Of a stretch of 64,000 bases of DNA, positions 1 to 8,665 are shown piece by piece. Source of the stretch: Lachnospiraceae bacterium (GTDB lineage Bacteria; Bacillota; Clostridia; Lachnospirales; Lachnospiraceae); assembly GCA_021202075.1 (NCBI GenBank), contig JAJQDT010000128.1:19804-83803 (forward strand). Direction: 5' to 3'. The position numbers were made by a program, and so were the translations under genes. A model generated the notes under the pieces. It was given only the letters and a program-made list of their open reading frames with translations. It made no database searches and was not told where the DNA came from. The stretch's first letter is position 1, and the number at the start of each line of letters is the position of its first letter.

Positions 1-100
1 ATCCGCTGAGCGTATGAGTAATCATGAATGAGAGTGGTACCGCGAAAGATTTTGCTATCTTCCGTCTCTTAGGGCATCAGCCTTAAGAGGCGGTTTTTTA
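1..100 (+). promoter_or_regulatory. T-box leader, 3' part (truncated at window edge)
   Basis: The T-box core GAGTGGTACCGCG is visible at 30-44 and is followed directly by a terminator hairpin (62-100). This is the antiterminator/terminator half of a T-box riboswitch, which senses uncharged tRNA. Because leuA lies downstream, the cognate tRNA is probably tRNA-Leu, but the specifier loop lies left of the window and cannot be read. Confidence 0.85.
62..100 (+). terminator. T-box-controlled intrinsic terminator
   Basis: CCGTCTCTTA-GG pairs with CC-TTAAGAGGCGG around a short loop and is followed by a run of six T. It is the alternative fold to the T-box antiterminator and would stop transcription before leuA when the tRNA is charged. 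Confidence 0.85.
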
Positions 101-108
101 ATGCACAC

Positions 109-195
109 GGCCGCGTAAGGAAATTTCCAGCTTGCGCCCACGTCATAAGGAATCCTCCGACTTTGTCGGCAATCCTTATGACATGGGACGCGGCC
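109..195. other. long imperfect palindrome in the leuA leader
   Basis: Nested inverted repeats: GGCCGCGT (109-116) with ACGCGGCC (188-195), then a 15-bp arm CCCACGTCATAAGGA pairing (one G-T type mismatch) with TCCTTATGACATGGG, then CCGAC-TTT-GTCGG at the tip. It sits between the T-box terminator and the leuA start and is not part of a normal T-box. It may be a second regulatory hairpin or an inserted palindromic repeat. Confidence 0.6.
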
Positions 196-278
196 GGCGC
201 GGCGAGCATGGGTGAAATCACCCTGCTCGATTTCAAAGATTCAAAGCAGCAGCGAACAGAAAAGGAGAGATGAAGACT

Positions 279-1955
279 ATGATGAACCCGAAGAAGTATA
301 CGCGCCAGTATTTTATGCCGCCCGTAAGATGTATGAAATGGGCCGAGAAGGAATATGTGGATCATGCGCCGATCTGGTGCAGTGTGGATCTGCGCGATGG
401 CAACCAGGCGCTGGTGGTGCCGATGACGCTTGACCAGAAGATCAGCTTTTTCAAGCTTCTGGTGGAGGTTGGCTTTAAGGAAATTGAGGTTGGCTTTCCG
501 GCTGCCTCGGAGACGGAATACCAGTTTCTCCGCCGCCTGATTGAGGATGACCTGATTCCGGATGATGTGACGGTGCAGGTACTGACCCAGGCGCGGGAGC
601 ATATCATCCGAAAGACCTTTGATGCGCTGAAGGGCGCGAAGAATGCGATTGTGCATGTGTACAATTCGACCTCACTGGCGCAGCGTGAGCAGGTGTTCCA
701 TATGTCAAAGGAGGAGATCCTGAAAATTGCGGTGGACGGTGCAAAGCTTTTGCAGCAGCTTACCGATGAGGCCGGCGAAAAGTATCGGTTTGAGTACAGC
801 CCGGAGAGCTTTACCGGCACGGAGGTCGAGTATGCGGCGGAGGTATGCAACGCAGTGCTTGATGTCTGGAAGCCGACGGCTGACCGCAAGGCAATCATTA
901 ACCTGCCAAGCACCGTACAGATGTCCATGCCGCATATTTACGCAAGCCAGATTGAATATATGAATGACCATCTGAAGTATCGGGATAATGTGGTCATTTC
1001 CCTGCATCCCCACAATGACAGGGGCTGCGGGATCTCGGATGCGGAGATGGGAATTCTGGCAGGTGCAGACCGCATTGAGGGCACCCTGTTCGGTAACGGT
1101 GAGCGCACCGGAAATGTGGATATCGTCACGCTTGGAATGAATATGTATGCACAGGGCGTGGATCCGGAGCTTAATTTTAATGATATGACAAAGATTACCG
1201 AGGCATATGAGCAATATACCGGTATGAAGGTGGACGAGAGAAGCCCGTATGCGGGTGCGCTGGTGTTCGCGGCGTTCTCCGGCTCTCACCAGGATGCGAT
1301 TGCAAAGGGAATGAAATACCGCGAGGAGAATCATTCCGAGCTCTGGACGGTTCCGTATCTGCCGATCGACCCGACCGATATCGGCCGTTCCTATGACGCG
1401 GATGTGATCCGGATCAACAGCCAGTCCGGCAAGGGCGGCGTTGGCTATATTCTCGAGCAGAATTACGGCCTGAAGCTGCCGAAGAAAATGCGCGAGGCGA
1501 TGGGATACGCGGCGAAAGGGGTTTCAGACGAGCTGCATAAAGAACTGATGCCGGAAGAAATCTTCCAGCTGTTCAAGGATAAATTCGAGAATATCACCGA
1601 GCCGTATCACATTCTGGAAATGCACTTTAAACAGCACAATGGGATCATCGCGGAAGTAACGGTATCCTATGACGGTAAGACGAATGTCATTGTTGCTTCC
1701 GGCAATGGCCGTCTGAATGCGGTCAGCAATGCGATGAAACGCCATTTCCGGCTGGAGTACGATCTGATCACGTATGAGGAGCATGCTCTGGAGCAGAGCT
1801 CCAGCTCCCGCGCGATTGCCTATGTGGGAATCCGGGAGAAAAAGACAGGCGAGCTGCACTGGGGCGCGGGCCTGGATGTCGATATCATTAAGGCGTCCGT
1901 CGACGCGCTGCTGACCGCAATCAATCATATGGCAGTGAAGCAGGCGAAGGAATGA
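279..1955 (+). CDS. leuA: 2-isopropylmalate synthase, type 2 (LeuA2)
   Basis: Condenses acetyl-CoA with 2-oxoisovalerate, the first committed step of leucine synthesis, in the cytosol. The protein is about 558 aa. Visible are the N-terminal SVDLRDGNQAL active-site segment (around residue 35), the metal-binding HPHNDRG (around 243), the GTLFGNGERTGNVD strand, and a C-terminal LeuA dimer/regulatory domain from about residue 420. The length and the WCSVDLRDGNQ type point to the longer LeuA2 subfamily. Start choice: AAAGGAGAG at 261-269 is too close to the ATG at 270 (2 nt), so the ATG at 279 (about 10 nt spacing) is preferred; the ATG at 282 is also possible. The gene is controlled by the T-box upstream. 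No other leu genes follow, so it is probably monocistronic. Confidence 0.95.
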   Translation: MMNPKKYTRQYFMPPVRCMKWAEKEYVDHAPIWCSVDLRDGNQALVVPMTLDQKISFFKLLVEVGFKEIEVGFPAASETEYQFLRRLIEDDLIPDDVTVQVLTQAREHIIRKTFDALKGAKNAIVHVYNSTSLAQREQVFHMSKEEILKIAVDGAKLLQQLTDEAGEKYRFEYSPESFTGTEVEYAAEVCNAVLDVWKPTADRKAIINLPSTVQMSMPHIYASQIEYMNDHLKYRDNVVISLHPHNDRGCGISDAEMGILAGADRIEGTLFGNGERTGNVDIVTLGMNMYAQGVDPELNFNDMTKITEAYEQYTGMKVDERSPYAGALVFAAFSGSHQDAIAKGMKYREENHSELWTVPYLPIDPTDIGRSYDADVIRINSQSGKGGVGYILEQNYGLKLPKKMREAMGYAAKGVSDELHKELMPEEIFQLFKDKFENITEPYHILEMHFKQHNGIIAEVTVSYDGKTNVIVASGNGRLNAVSNAMKRHFRLEYDLITYEEHALEQSSSSRAIAYVGIREKKTGELHWGAGLDVDIIKASVDALLTAINHMAVKQAKE

Positions 1956-2034
1956 TTCCGGCAGCTGTGAAGAAGTGAAACTGTCAGGAAAACGCCGGCT
2001 TTACAGAGCAAAGGACTGCACATAATTCCTGCCA

Positions 2035-2517
2035 TCACGTTGCGTTTTTGGCAACCATCGATTCCTCCCGGAAATCCGGCATGGATGAAAAGTCGTTTTT
2101 CTCCGTACTCAGCACGTAATGTGTTTTTGTCAGGCGCACGCCCTCCTGTTGCTTGATTTCCCGGTGGATTTCCTCAAGGTCTCTGGAGGAATGGCAGCAG
2201 ATTTTCAGCATATAATCAAATTCTCCTGTCAGATAATAGCAGGAGACGATGTGTGGATTGCCGCGCACATATTTGACAAAAGGATCGGTAAAACGCGGAT
2301 GCTCCAGGCTGACTTCCATCAGAACGGTCAGATCGTTTCCGATTTTCGCATCGTCCATGATAATCGTGTAAGATTGTATGACGCCGGCGGCTTCCAGCTT
2401 CCGGATCCGTTCAATCACGGACGATACGGAGAGGTGGATTTCATGGCTGATGTCAGAAGCTTTGCGGCGTCCGTTTTCCTTTAACGCTAAAATGATTTTG
2501 TGATCAATGTTATCCAT
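2035..2517 (-). CDS. Lrp/AsnC family transcriptional regulator
   Basis: A 160-aa DNA-binding regulator of the feast/famine family. The N-terminal winged helix-turn-helix (residues 1-60, starting MDNIDHKIILALKENG and containing SVIERIRKLEAAGVI) is followed by the alpha/beta RAM effector-binding domain (residues 65-145, with SCYYLTGEFDYML). An upstream GTG in frame exists at 2529, but GTGAGG itself forms the ribosome site for the ATG at 2517, so the shorter form is used. Such proteins sense amino acids. Lying 80 bp from and convergent with leuA suggests, but does not prove, a role in branched-chain amino acid control. Confidence 0.9.
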   Translation of the reverse strand: MDNIDHKIILALKENGRRKASDISHEIHLSVSSVIERIRKLEAAGVIQSYTIIMDDAKIGNDLTVLMEVSLEHPRFTDPFVKYVRGNPHIVSCYYLTGEFDYMLKICCHSSRDLEEIHREIKQQEGVRLTKTHYVLSTEKNDFSSMPDFREESMVAKNAT

Positions 2518-2589
2518 AAAAAACCTCACTTTTGCCTTTTGAATCTGATATGACCTGTAATTGAGAAGCGGCTTCCTTATTTATAACAA

Positions 2590-2668
2590 GGGGAATCGGA
2601 CAGGGGCATCTCTCTCTGTCCGCCGTACGGGCGCGAGTGGCGCAAGCCACAAAACTCCTTATGCGCCC
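2590..2668 (+). repeat. structured repeat family 2, copy 1
   Basis: Two consecutive stem-loops. The first is CGGACAG (2597-2603) with CTGTCCG (2616-2622). The second has outer stem GGGCGC (2629-2634) with GCGCCC (2663-2668) and inner stem GTGGC-GCAA-GCCAC (2637-2650). The same architecture, with a conserved CAAAAC between the inner and outer stem, recurs at 35724-35805. More diverged or partial forms lie at 15340-15459 and 10524-10550. Confidence 0.6.
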
Positions 2669-2676
2669 CTGCGAAT

Positions 2677-2726
2677 GAAAAAGGACAGGAACGTCATGGC
2701 AATACCAGACGTCCCTGTCCTTTTTC
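2677..2726 (+). terminator. strong intrinsic terminator
   Basis: GAAAAAGGACAGG pairs with CCTGTCCTTTTTC, and the inner ACGTC-A-TGG pairs with CCA-GACGT. The T-run is on the + strand. No + strand gene precedes it (the gene to the left is on the - strand), so it probably ends a short untranslated transcript that includes the structured element at 2590-2668. The A/T symmetry also allows use in the other direction. Confidence 0.7.
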
Positions 2727-2812
2727 GATTCTGATTCTAAAACTGTTTTTTGAAAAAGTCAATCAGATTTTTTTCGTGACCAGACGTCAGACTATATTCC
2801 AACATAAAGACC

Positions 2813-2887
2813 TGTTAGAAAATAACTTATGCACATTGCACCGCCTAATGAGCGAATCGCTGACCATAAAAGCCTCGACGCAGCCCG
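2813..2887 (+). repeat. dispersed 78-bp repeat family 1, copy A
   Basis: Matches the family consensus, whose core words are GCACCGCCTAA, GCGAATCGC and TAAAAGCCTCGACGCAGCCCG split by short variable positions. Other copies: 8522-8599, 19081-19160 (inverted), 30561-30628, 44097-44174, 44941-45018, and a degenerate one at 15374-15405. This copy has ATTGCACCGCCTAATGAGCG in the centre. Confidence 0.8.
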
Positions 2888-3044
2888 AAAATGACACTGG
2901 TTGAAACATAATTACTTCAGCTTTTTTTCACAGCACAGACATAATTTCCCGATATAGTTTGGGATGCTTTTATGGGAAAGCAGCGGCAAAAGGACACGGC
3001 TCATGCCGTTTCCTGTAAAAATTGATTATGGAGGCGAAAGATTT

Positions 3045-5156
3045 ATGAAAAAACAGTATATCGCGGTTATGATGGGGTTGGTGATTTCACTGGCGCCGGT
3101 TGGCGCATATGCAGAAGAAAGCCAGACGGAAATGAACACGGAAGCTTCGGATTCATCGCAGATTCCGAATGATCTGCCGGAGGATGCACAGGATATGTCC
3201 TCAATGGTGATGGGTACCGTCACGGAGATTGGTGAGGACTTTATTACGATTACGACAACGACGGATGAGACGCAGACGATTTCCCTGACGGATGAGACGC
3301 AGTACCAGAAGATGAGCGGCGGTATGGGCGGCATGGGCACGGATGGAGCTTCGGCAGATGGCGAAGCACCGTCAGATGCAGGCGGGGAAGCGCCGTCAGA
3401 TGCAGGCGGCGAGGCACCGTCGGATGCGGGCGGCGAGGCACCGTCGGATGTAGGCGGAGAAGCGCCGTCAGATGCAGGCGGCGAAATACCGTCGGATGTG
3501 GGCGGAGAAGCGCCGTCAGACGCGGGCGGCGAAGCTCCGTCAGACGCAGGCGGCGAAGCTCCGTCAGACGCAGGCGGCGAAGTACCGTCGGATGTTGGCG
3601 GTGATGATTCCTCTGAGGAGGGAGAAATGGGCGGCCGCGGCATGGGCGGATCAATGGAGACAGAGGAAATAACGCTTGCTGATATCGAGGCGGGCGATTC
3701 GGTCATGATTTCTCTGGATGAGGATGGCGCTGCTGCTATAGTAATTGTGCAGTCGATGGACGGCTTCGCGGATGGCGAAGGCGGCATGGGCGGCGGGATG
3801 GATAGCACAGGCATGGGCGGTGAAGGCGGCATGGGCGGCGGCCAGTCGTCAGGCGTCGACAGCTATGATGCGGTAAATGAGATTTCGGAGGATACAACGC
3901 TTGATTCCCAGGAAATTATTTCCACTGGTACGGACGAAAATGCGGTTCTGGTTTCCTCTAATGTGAACGTAGTGCTTACGAATGATACCATTACCAGAGA
4001 TTCAGATGACAGTACAGGCGGGGACAATTCCAGCTTTTACGGCGTGGGAGCGGCCGTTCTGGCGACAGACGGAACGCTCACAGTCAGTGATTGCACGATT
4101 TCCACGGATTCGGAGGGCGGCGCCGGCGTCTTTGCGTATGGAGACGGTGTGGTTTATGTGATGGATACCGTCATTGATACGCAGCTGAATACGTCGGGCG
4201 GCATCCATGTGGCAGGCGGCGGCACTCTTTATGCATGGGATGTTACCGCAACGACAAACGGTACCTCTTCGGCGGCTGTTCGCAGCGACCGGGGCAGCGG
4301 AACGATGGTCGTTGACGGCGGAACCTATACGTCGAATGGTTCCGATTCACCGGCTGTGTACTGCACGGCGGATATCGCAATCAGCGGCGCAGAGCTGACG
4401 GCAACCTCTTCAGAGGCCGTCTGCATTGAGGGACTGAACACGCTTCGCCTCTATGACTGTGATCTGACCGGGATGGCGCCGGATGATGAGCGCAACGACA
4501 ACACCTGGACGGTCATTGTTTACCAGAGTATGTCCGGGGATTCCGAGGTTGGAAACGGAACCTTCCAGATGGTGGGCGGTACGCTGACATCAACGAACGG
4601 AGGTCTGTTCTATACAACGAATACGGAATGCACAATCACACTGGAGAATGTAGAAATCAGCGCTGCGGACGACTGTGAATTTTTCCTGCAGTGTACCGGC
4701 AATACGAACTCCAGAGGTTGGGGAACGACTGGCAGCAATGGTTCAGACTGTCTGTTTACCGCAATCAGCCAGGAAATGAACGGCGATGTGATATGGGATT
4801 CCATCAGTACGCTTGATTTTTATATGACGGATGGCAGCACGCTGACCGGAGCGGTGGTCAATGATGAGACATGGGCTGGAAACGGCGGAAGCGGCTATTG
4901 CAATGTGATTATCAGTGAAGATTCTGCCTGGGTGGTGACCGGCGACAGCACGGTGACTTCGCTCTCCTGCAGCGGTACGATTACAGATGCGGATGGAAAT
5001 GCCGTCACGATCGTGGGAACCGATGGCACGGTTTATGTAGAAGGCAGCAGTGCGTACACGATTACGGTAGAATCCTACAGTGACAGCGCGGATGTTTCCG
5101 GCGCTTCCGCGACGGACAGCTTTGATGATCATGCTGTAGAGCGCCCGGAGGTGTAA
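3045..5156 (+). CDS. secreted beta-helix protein with octapeptide repeats
   Basis: A 703-aa protein of unknown function. The start ATG at 3045 follows GGAGGCGA; the next upstream in-frame start has no ribosome site. Residues 1-23 are a Sec signal peptide (MKKQYIAVMMGLVISLAPVG, cleavage likely after AYA). Residues about 50-85 resemble the small DUF5666-like beta domain (VMGTVTEIGEDFITI). Residues 106-185 are ten GEAPSDAG-type repeats, followed by Gly/Met-rich linkers. Residues about 290-690 are rich in short T/S/G/D strands and V-A-x-x-G-T-L-x-x-x-D turns typical of a right-handed parallel beta-helix. No sortase motif or C-terminal membrane segment is seen, so it is probably released or held non-covalently. 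Adhesion or carbohydrate binding is a guess. Promoter not identified. Confidence 0.8.
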   Translation: MKKQYIAVMMGLVISLAPVGAYAEESQTEMNTEASDSSQIPNDLPEDAQDMSSMVMGTVTEIGEDFITITTTTDETQTISLTDETQYQKMSGGMGGMGTDGASADGEAPSDAGGEAPSDAGGEAPSDAGGEAPSDVGGEAPSDAGGEIPSDVGGEAPSDAGGEAPSDAGGEAPSDAGGEVPSDVGGDDSSEEGEMGGRGMGGSMETEEITLADIEAGDSVMISLDEDGAAAIVIVQSMDGFADGEGGMGGGMDSTGMGGEGGMGGGQSSGVDSYDAVNEISEDTTLDSQEIISTGTDENAVLVSSNVNVVLTNDTITRDSDDSTGGDNSSFYGVGAAVLATDGTLTVSDCTISTDSEGGAGVFAYGDGVVYVMDTVIDTQLNTSGGIHVAGGGTLYAWDVTATTNGTSSAAVRSDRGSGTMVVDGGTYTSNGSDSPAVYCTADIAISGAELTATSSEAVCIEGLNTLRLYDCDLTGMAPDDERNDNTWTVIVYQSMSGDSEVGNGTFQMVGGTLTSTNGGLFYTTNTECTITLENVEISAADDCEFFLQCTGNTNSRGWGTTGSNGSDCLFTAISQEMNGDVIWDSISTLDFYMTDGSTLTGAVVNDETWAGNGGSGYCNVIISEDSAWVVTGDSTVTSLSCSGTITDADGNAVTIVGTDGTVYVEGSSAYTITVESYSDSADVSGASATDSFDDHAVERPEV
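3360..3599 (+). repeat. 24-bp in-frame tandem repeat, 10 units
   Basis: Ten contiguous 24-bp units encoding GEAPSDAG with substitutions only at the fourth residue (A, I, V) and seventh residue (A or V). Third-codon positions differ between units, so the array is not newly made, but the period is exact. It forms an extended acidic, Pro-rich linker in the secreted beta-helix protein and is a candidate for length variation between strains. Confidence 0.95.
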
Positions 5157-5280
5157 AGAATACGAGTGGATGTGCCTCACACGTTATCCGGAACAATCTG
5201 CATATGTTATTTTCTGACAGTCCCTTACCGGTTTGAACCGGAATGACACACAGGTGTATGTAAGCAAATAATGTAACTGA

Positions 5281-5320
5281 AATCCAGGAATTGACAAATT
5301 GCCAGTTCCTGGATTTTTTT
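5281..5320 (+). terminator. intrinsic terminator of the beta-helix gene
   Basis: AATCCAGGAA (5281-5290) pairs with TTCCTGGATT (5306-5315), followed by a T-run to 5320. Confidence 0.9.
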
Positions 5321-5361
5321 CGACAGCAACTGTTTTTTTTCGCCATCTTTCCCCTTATTAC

Positions 5362-5390
5362 TTGACTTTGCGCCCGAATGAGAATAGAAT
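5362..5390 (+). promoter_or_regulatory. sigma-A type promoter of the SGNH hydrolase gene
   Basis: TTGACT (5362-5367), 17-bp spacer, TAGAAT (5385-5390), 36 bp before the start codon at 5426. Confidence 0.75.
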
Positions 5391-5425
5391 GATTAATTGC
5401 GATAGGCGGTTAAAGGGGAGCGGGT

Positions 5426-6430
5426 ATGGCACAAAAACAGCGCAGGCGCAAACGGCGTCGCTCGGAAGTTGCGTTTGTTATCAAACTATTTATAATGGTC
5501 CTCCTTGTTATTTTTATATTTGAGGGACGACTGATTTATACATTATTTACTTTTGATTCTGCCGGGCGGGTGGTTACGCAGGTGAATGAAGAGGAAACCG
5601 AGACGGATTCGATGAAGGAAGAGAACGAGGCCGGGACCAGGTCAGGGACAGCATCCGGGACCGGGGCTGCGCTGAACAGTTACGGGACTTATCTGGCCGG
5701 GCTGTCGGACGCGGGAGTGTCGCAGGATGCGGAGGTAAGAGAGCCTCATGCCACCGTGTCGAATCCGGACAGCGCGGCGATTGTCGGAGAGCAGGAGGAA
5801 GCAGTGGATGACACCTATTTTTCCAATGCGGTGTTTATCGGCGATTCCAGGATGGAGGGATTCCGGAATACATCCGGGATCACGCAGGGTACCTTCTTTA
5901 CAAGCGTTGGCATGTCTCTGGATTCTATGACCAGTGATAAGATTATCTCCGATGGCACGGATACGATGACGGTCGCGGCGGCACTTTCGGGCGGTACTTA
6001 TGGGAAAATTTATATTATGCTTGGAGCCAATGACCTCGGGGAGTACAGCTGGGATGATTTCAAATCGGGGCTTGTGTCTGTGACCCGTCGGTTTCTGGAA
6101 ATTCAGCCGGATGCGATCCTCTATATCTGCAGTTGTATTTATGTGGAAGAAGACAAGGTCACGACCGGTGATTATATCAATAACGAAAATGTTGACCAGC
6201 TCAACGAGGTTTTACTTGAGGTGTGCGAGGATCAGGGATATTATTATCTGGATCTGAACGAAGAGCTTTCTGACGGATATGGTTCACTTGCCCTGGACGC
6301 TTCCGAAGACGGCGTTCATCTGACTGTCGAGTCCTGTAAAAAGATGCTGAACTATCTGAAGACGCACTATGTGAGCGCGGAAGCTTCTGAGGCGGAGACA
6401 GAGACAGAGTCAGAGTCTGAAACCGGGTGA
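5426..6430 (+). CDS. membrane-anchored SGNH/GDSL hydrolase
   Basis: A 334-aa protein. A very basic N-terminus (KQRRRKRRR) precedes one membrane segment (residues 16-35), so the catalytic part is outside. A low-complexity linker (residues 45-125) leads to an SGNH domain with GDSR (nucleophile Ser about 141), GAND (block III) and DGVHLT (block V Asp/His about 295-298). The tail is Glu/Thr/Ser-rich. The family removes or transfers acyl groups, often acetyl from cell-surface glycans. With the MBOAT and DHHW genes downstream it fits a surface O-acetylation or deacetylation set. The ribosome site AAGGGGAG lies 7 nt before the ATG. Confidence 0.85.
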   Translation: MAQKQRRRKRRRSEVAFVIKLFIMVLLVIFIFEGRLIYTLFTFDSAGRVVTQVNEEETETDSMKEENEAGTRSGTASGTGAALNSYGTYLAGLSDAGVSQDAEVREPHATVSNPDSAAIVGEQEEAVDDTYFSNAVFIGDSRMEGFRNTSGITQGTFFTSVGMSLDSMTSDKIISDGTDTMTVAAALSGGTYGKIYIMLGANDLGEYSWDDFKSGLVSVTRRFLEIQPDAILYICSCIYVEEDKVTTGDYINNENVDQLNEVLLEVCEDQGYYYLDLNEELSDGYGSLALDASEDGVHLTVESCKKMLNYLKTHYVSAEASEAETETESESETG

Positions 6431-6466
6431 GAAGCGGTCGGATTCCGGAATCTTTGGAACTTAAAA

Positions 6467-6520
6467 ATCATTTCTTGCGCAAAGTGGGAAATTTGGGTTC
6501 CGGCCTGTCCGGGTCAGGGT
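6467..6520 (+). repeat. dispersed repeat family 3, copy 1
   Basis: Shares the segment TTTCTTGCGC-AAA-TGG-AAATTTGGGTTCCGG-(T)CCGGGT with 45077-45131. It lies just after the SGNH gene and is followed by a short self-complementary CCGGGT...ACCCGG stretch. Function unknown; intergenic only. Confidence 0.7.
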
Positions 6521-6615
6521 TCTGAAAACCCGGAAAAAGAAATGGCAGGACAAGTGAACCATAAGTGAACCATTCTGGGAAATTCAAACGAGGGAAAAAG
6601 GAGATTATTCAGAGT

Positions 6616-7083
6616 ATGAAAAAATTTACGACAGTTTTTTGCGCGGCGGTACTGGCACTTTCCCTGACGGCCTGCGGCTCAAAGACGGAGGAACCGGTAT
6701 CGATTGATGTTTCCGAGCTGGCGGAAGCCCTTCTGGAGACAGTCACCTCAGATGACCTGAGTGAAACGGCATCTTCCCTGATTCCTTCTATTTATTATCT
6801 CGATGAGGAGGATGTTGCATCAGCGGTCGCTTATGCGAGCTCCGGTGCGACGACCTGTGAGATTGCCGTGATTGAGAGCGCGGATTCTGAGGATGTCAGC
6901 AACGTGGAGTCGATGATGCAGACACGCGTGGACAATCAGACGACACTCTATGCTTCCTATAATCAGAGTGAAGCGGATCGGCTGGACACCGCAATCATTA
7001 AGAGCGCGGGGAATTATACGGTGCTTTGTGTCTGCGACGATACGGATGGAGCGGAGGATATCCTGAAATCCTACGGATTCTGA
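6616..7083 (+). CDS. DUF4358-type lipoprotein
   Basis: A 155-aa predicted lipoprotein. MKKFTTVFCAAVLALSLTACGS gives a signal peptide with lipobox LTAC (lipidated Cys about residue 19). The rest is acidic and fits the DUF4358 family of Firmicutes: a YYLDEEDVASAVAYASSGATTCE core and a C-terminal strand YTVLCVCDD. The start at 6616 is chosen because the signal peptide begins there; AAGGAGA lies about 12 nt upstream. It is 14 bp from the MBOAT gene and probably co-transcribed, so it may be an envelope partner of the acylation module. No biochemical role is known to me. Confidence 0.8.
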   Translation: MKKFTTVFCAAVLALSLTACGSKTEEPVSIDVSELAEALLETVTSDDLSETASSLIPSIYYLDEEDVASAVAYASSGATTCEIAVIESADSEDVSNVESMMQTRVDNQTTLYASYNQSEADRLDTAIIKSAGNYTVLCVCDDTDGAEDILKSYGF

Positions 7084-7097
7084 TATGAGGAGAAATT

Positions 7098-8519
7098 ATG
7101 GTTTTTAGCAGCCTGCTGTTTTTATTTCGCTTTTTGCCGGCAGTGCTCCTTTTTTATTATCTGGCGCCGCACGGCTGGCGCAATCTTGTGCTGCTTTTGT
7201 TCAGCCTGCTGTTTTACGCCTGGGGGGAGCCGGTCTATATTCTTCTGATGCTTGCCTCTATTCTGATTTCGTATTCCGGCGGAAGAGCGGTGGATGCTAT
7301 GAAACGGGTCGGAAGAGAGCGGGCAGCGCGGAATGCCCTGGCTGGCTCGGTCATCATCAGCCTGGCTCTGCTGGGCTTTTTCAAATACGCGGATTTCGCC
7401 ATCGGAACGGTAAATACATTGACAAATGCCCGGCTGCAGCTGCTGAATCTGGCGCTGCCGATTGGCATTTCTTTTTATACCTTTCAGACCATGTCCTATA
7501 CGATTGATGTGTACCGGGGGGAAGCCCGGGTGCAGAAAAATCTGATTTCCTATGGGGCATATGTTTCGATGTTTCCCCAGCTGATTGCGGGGCCGATTGT
7601 GCAGTACAAGACAATTGACGCGCAGCTGCGCAGCAGACGGGAGAGCCCGGAGGAGTTTGCTCAGGGCATACAGCGATTTCTGATCGGCCTTGGGAAAAAG
7701 GTGCTGCTGGCGAACAATGCGGGAGAATTGTGGGATACCATCAATGCCATGACTGTATCGGAGGTACCGGTGCTGACGGCCTGGCTGGGGCTGGCCGCCT
7801 ATACATTGCAGATTTATTTTGACTTTTCTGCATATTCGGATATGGCGATCGGTCTGGGGCATATGTTTGGCTTTCATTTTCTGGAGAATTTCAACTACCC
7901 TTATGTTTCGAAAAGCATTACGGAATTCTGGCGCAGGTGGCATATCTCTCTTAGCACCTGGTTCCGGGAGTATGTGTACATCCCGCTTGGCGGCAATCGG
8001 GTCACGCCTGTGTGCCATATCCGCAACCTGATGATTGTCTGGCTGCTGACCGGCATCTGGCATGGTGCAAGCTGGAATTTTGTGGCCTGGGGCGTATACT
8101 ACGGCATACTGCTTGTGATTGAAAAATATATTCTGGGACGCCATCTTGAAAAACTCCCCGCTTTGCTGCAGCATATTTACTGCATGGTACTTGTGATGCT
8201 TGGATGGAACCTGTTTATGTTTGGCGACCTCTCGCAGAGCCTGTCTTATCTGGGCGCCTTGTCTGGCAGCTATGGCGCCGGGCTCTGGAACACAGAGACC
8301 ATCTATCTGCTTTTGAATCATCTGGTTCTTCTGGTTTTTCTGGTACTGGGAAGCACCAGACTTCCGAAAAGGCTGGGAGACGCATTCTGCGCGCGCTTTG
8401 CAGAAAAGAACGCGGTGATGCTCTCGGCAAGGGGGCTGTTCTTTGCTCTGGTTTTCCTGCTGTCCGTAGCCTGGCTGGTGGATGCGTCGTACAATCCGTT
8501 TTTGTATTTCCGGTTCTAA
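7098..8519 (+). CDS. MBOAT family O-acyltransferase (AlgI/DltB-like)
   Basis: A 473-aa polytopic membrane protein that moves acyl (usually acetyl) groups across the membrane onto surface polymers. It has about ten hydrophobic helices, the MBOAT motif region FWRRWHISLSTWFREYVY (residues about 275-292), and the catalytic His in GIWHGASWNF (about residue 322). Ribosome site GAGGAG lies 6 nt before the ATG. Downstream lies a DHHW protein, the usual partner (as AlgJ/AlgX are for AlgI), and upstream a lipoprotein and an SGNH hydrolase. The acceptor polymer is unknown; the locus has no dlt genes. Confidence 0.93.
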   Translation: MVFSSLLFLFRFLPAVLLFYYLAPHGWRNLVLLLFSLLFYAWGEPVYILLMLASILISYSGGRAVDAMKRVGRERAARNALAGSVIISLALLGFFKYADFAIGTVNTLTNARLQLLNLALPIGISFYTFQTMSYTIDVYRGEARVQKNLISYGAYVSMFPQLIAGPIVQYKTIDAQLRSRRESPEEFAQGIQRFLIGLGKKVLLANNAGELWDTINAMTVSEVPVLTAWLGLAAYTLQIYFDFSAYSDMAIGLGHMFGFHFLENFNYPYVSKSITEFWRRWHISLSTWFREYVYIPLGGNRVTPVCHIRNLMIVWLLTGIWHGASWNFVAWGVYYGILLVIEKYILGRHLEKLPALLQHIYCMVLVMLGWNLFMFGDLSQSLSYLGALSGSYGAGLWNTETIYLLLNHLVLLVFLVLGSTRLPKRLGDAFCARFAEKNAVMLSARGLFFALVFLLSVAWLVDASYNPFLYFRF

Positions 8520-8521
8520 GG

Positions 8522-8599
8522 CTCTGTCACGAAATAACCTATGCATCTTACACCGCCTAACGCGGGAATCGCAGTTCATAAAAGCCTCGACGCAGCCCG
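8522..8599 (+). repeat. dispersed 78-bp repeat family 1, copy B
   Basis: Begins 3 nt after the MBOAT stop codon. Nearly identical over 78 bp to copy E (44097-44174), which begins 3 nt after the gpsA stop codon, so the copies occupy equivalent 3' positions of unrelated genes. Confidence 0.9.
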
Positions 8600-8665
8600 C
8601 ATGGAAACGGGCAGGCGCGGGCGGAAGGAAACACAGGAAATGACAGAAGCAGGAAGGGAATTTGC

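Noticed and set aside
3250..3832. Antisense open frames opposite the octapeptide repeat
   Set aside because: They are open only because the 24-bp repeat lacks stops in several frames; no ribosome site or plausible protein.
7122..8579. 485-codon open frame on the - strand opposite the MBOAT gene
   Set aside because: Its composition is that of an antisense shadow (rich in Arg, Gln, His), it has no family motifs, and its start lies in repeat copy B. The + strand MBOAT frame has clear catalytic motifs.
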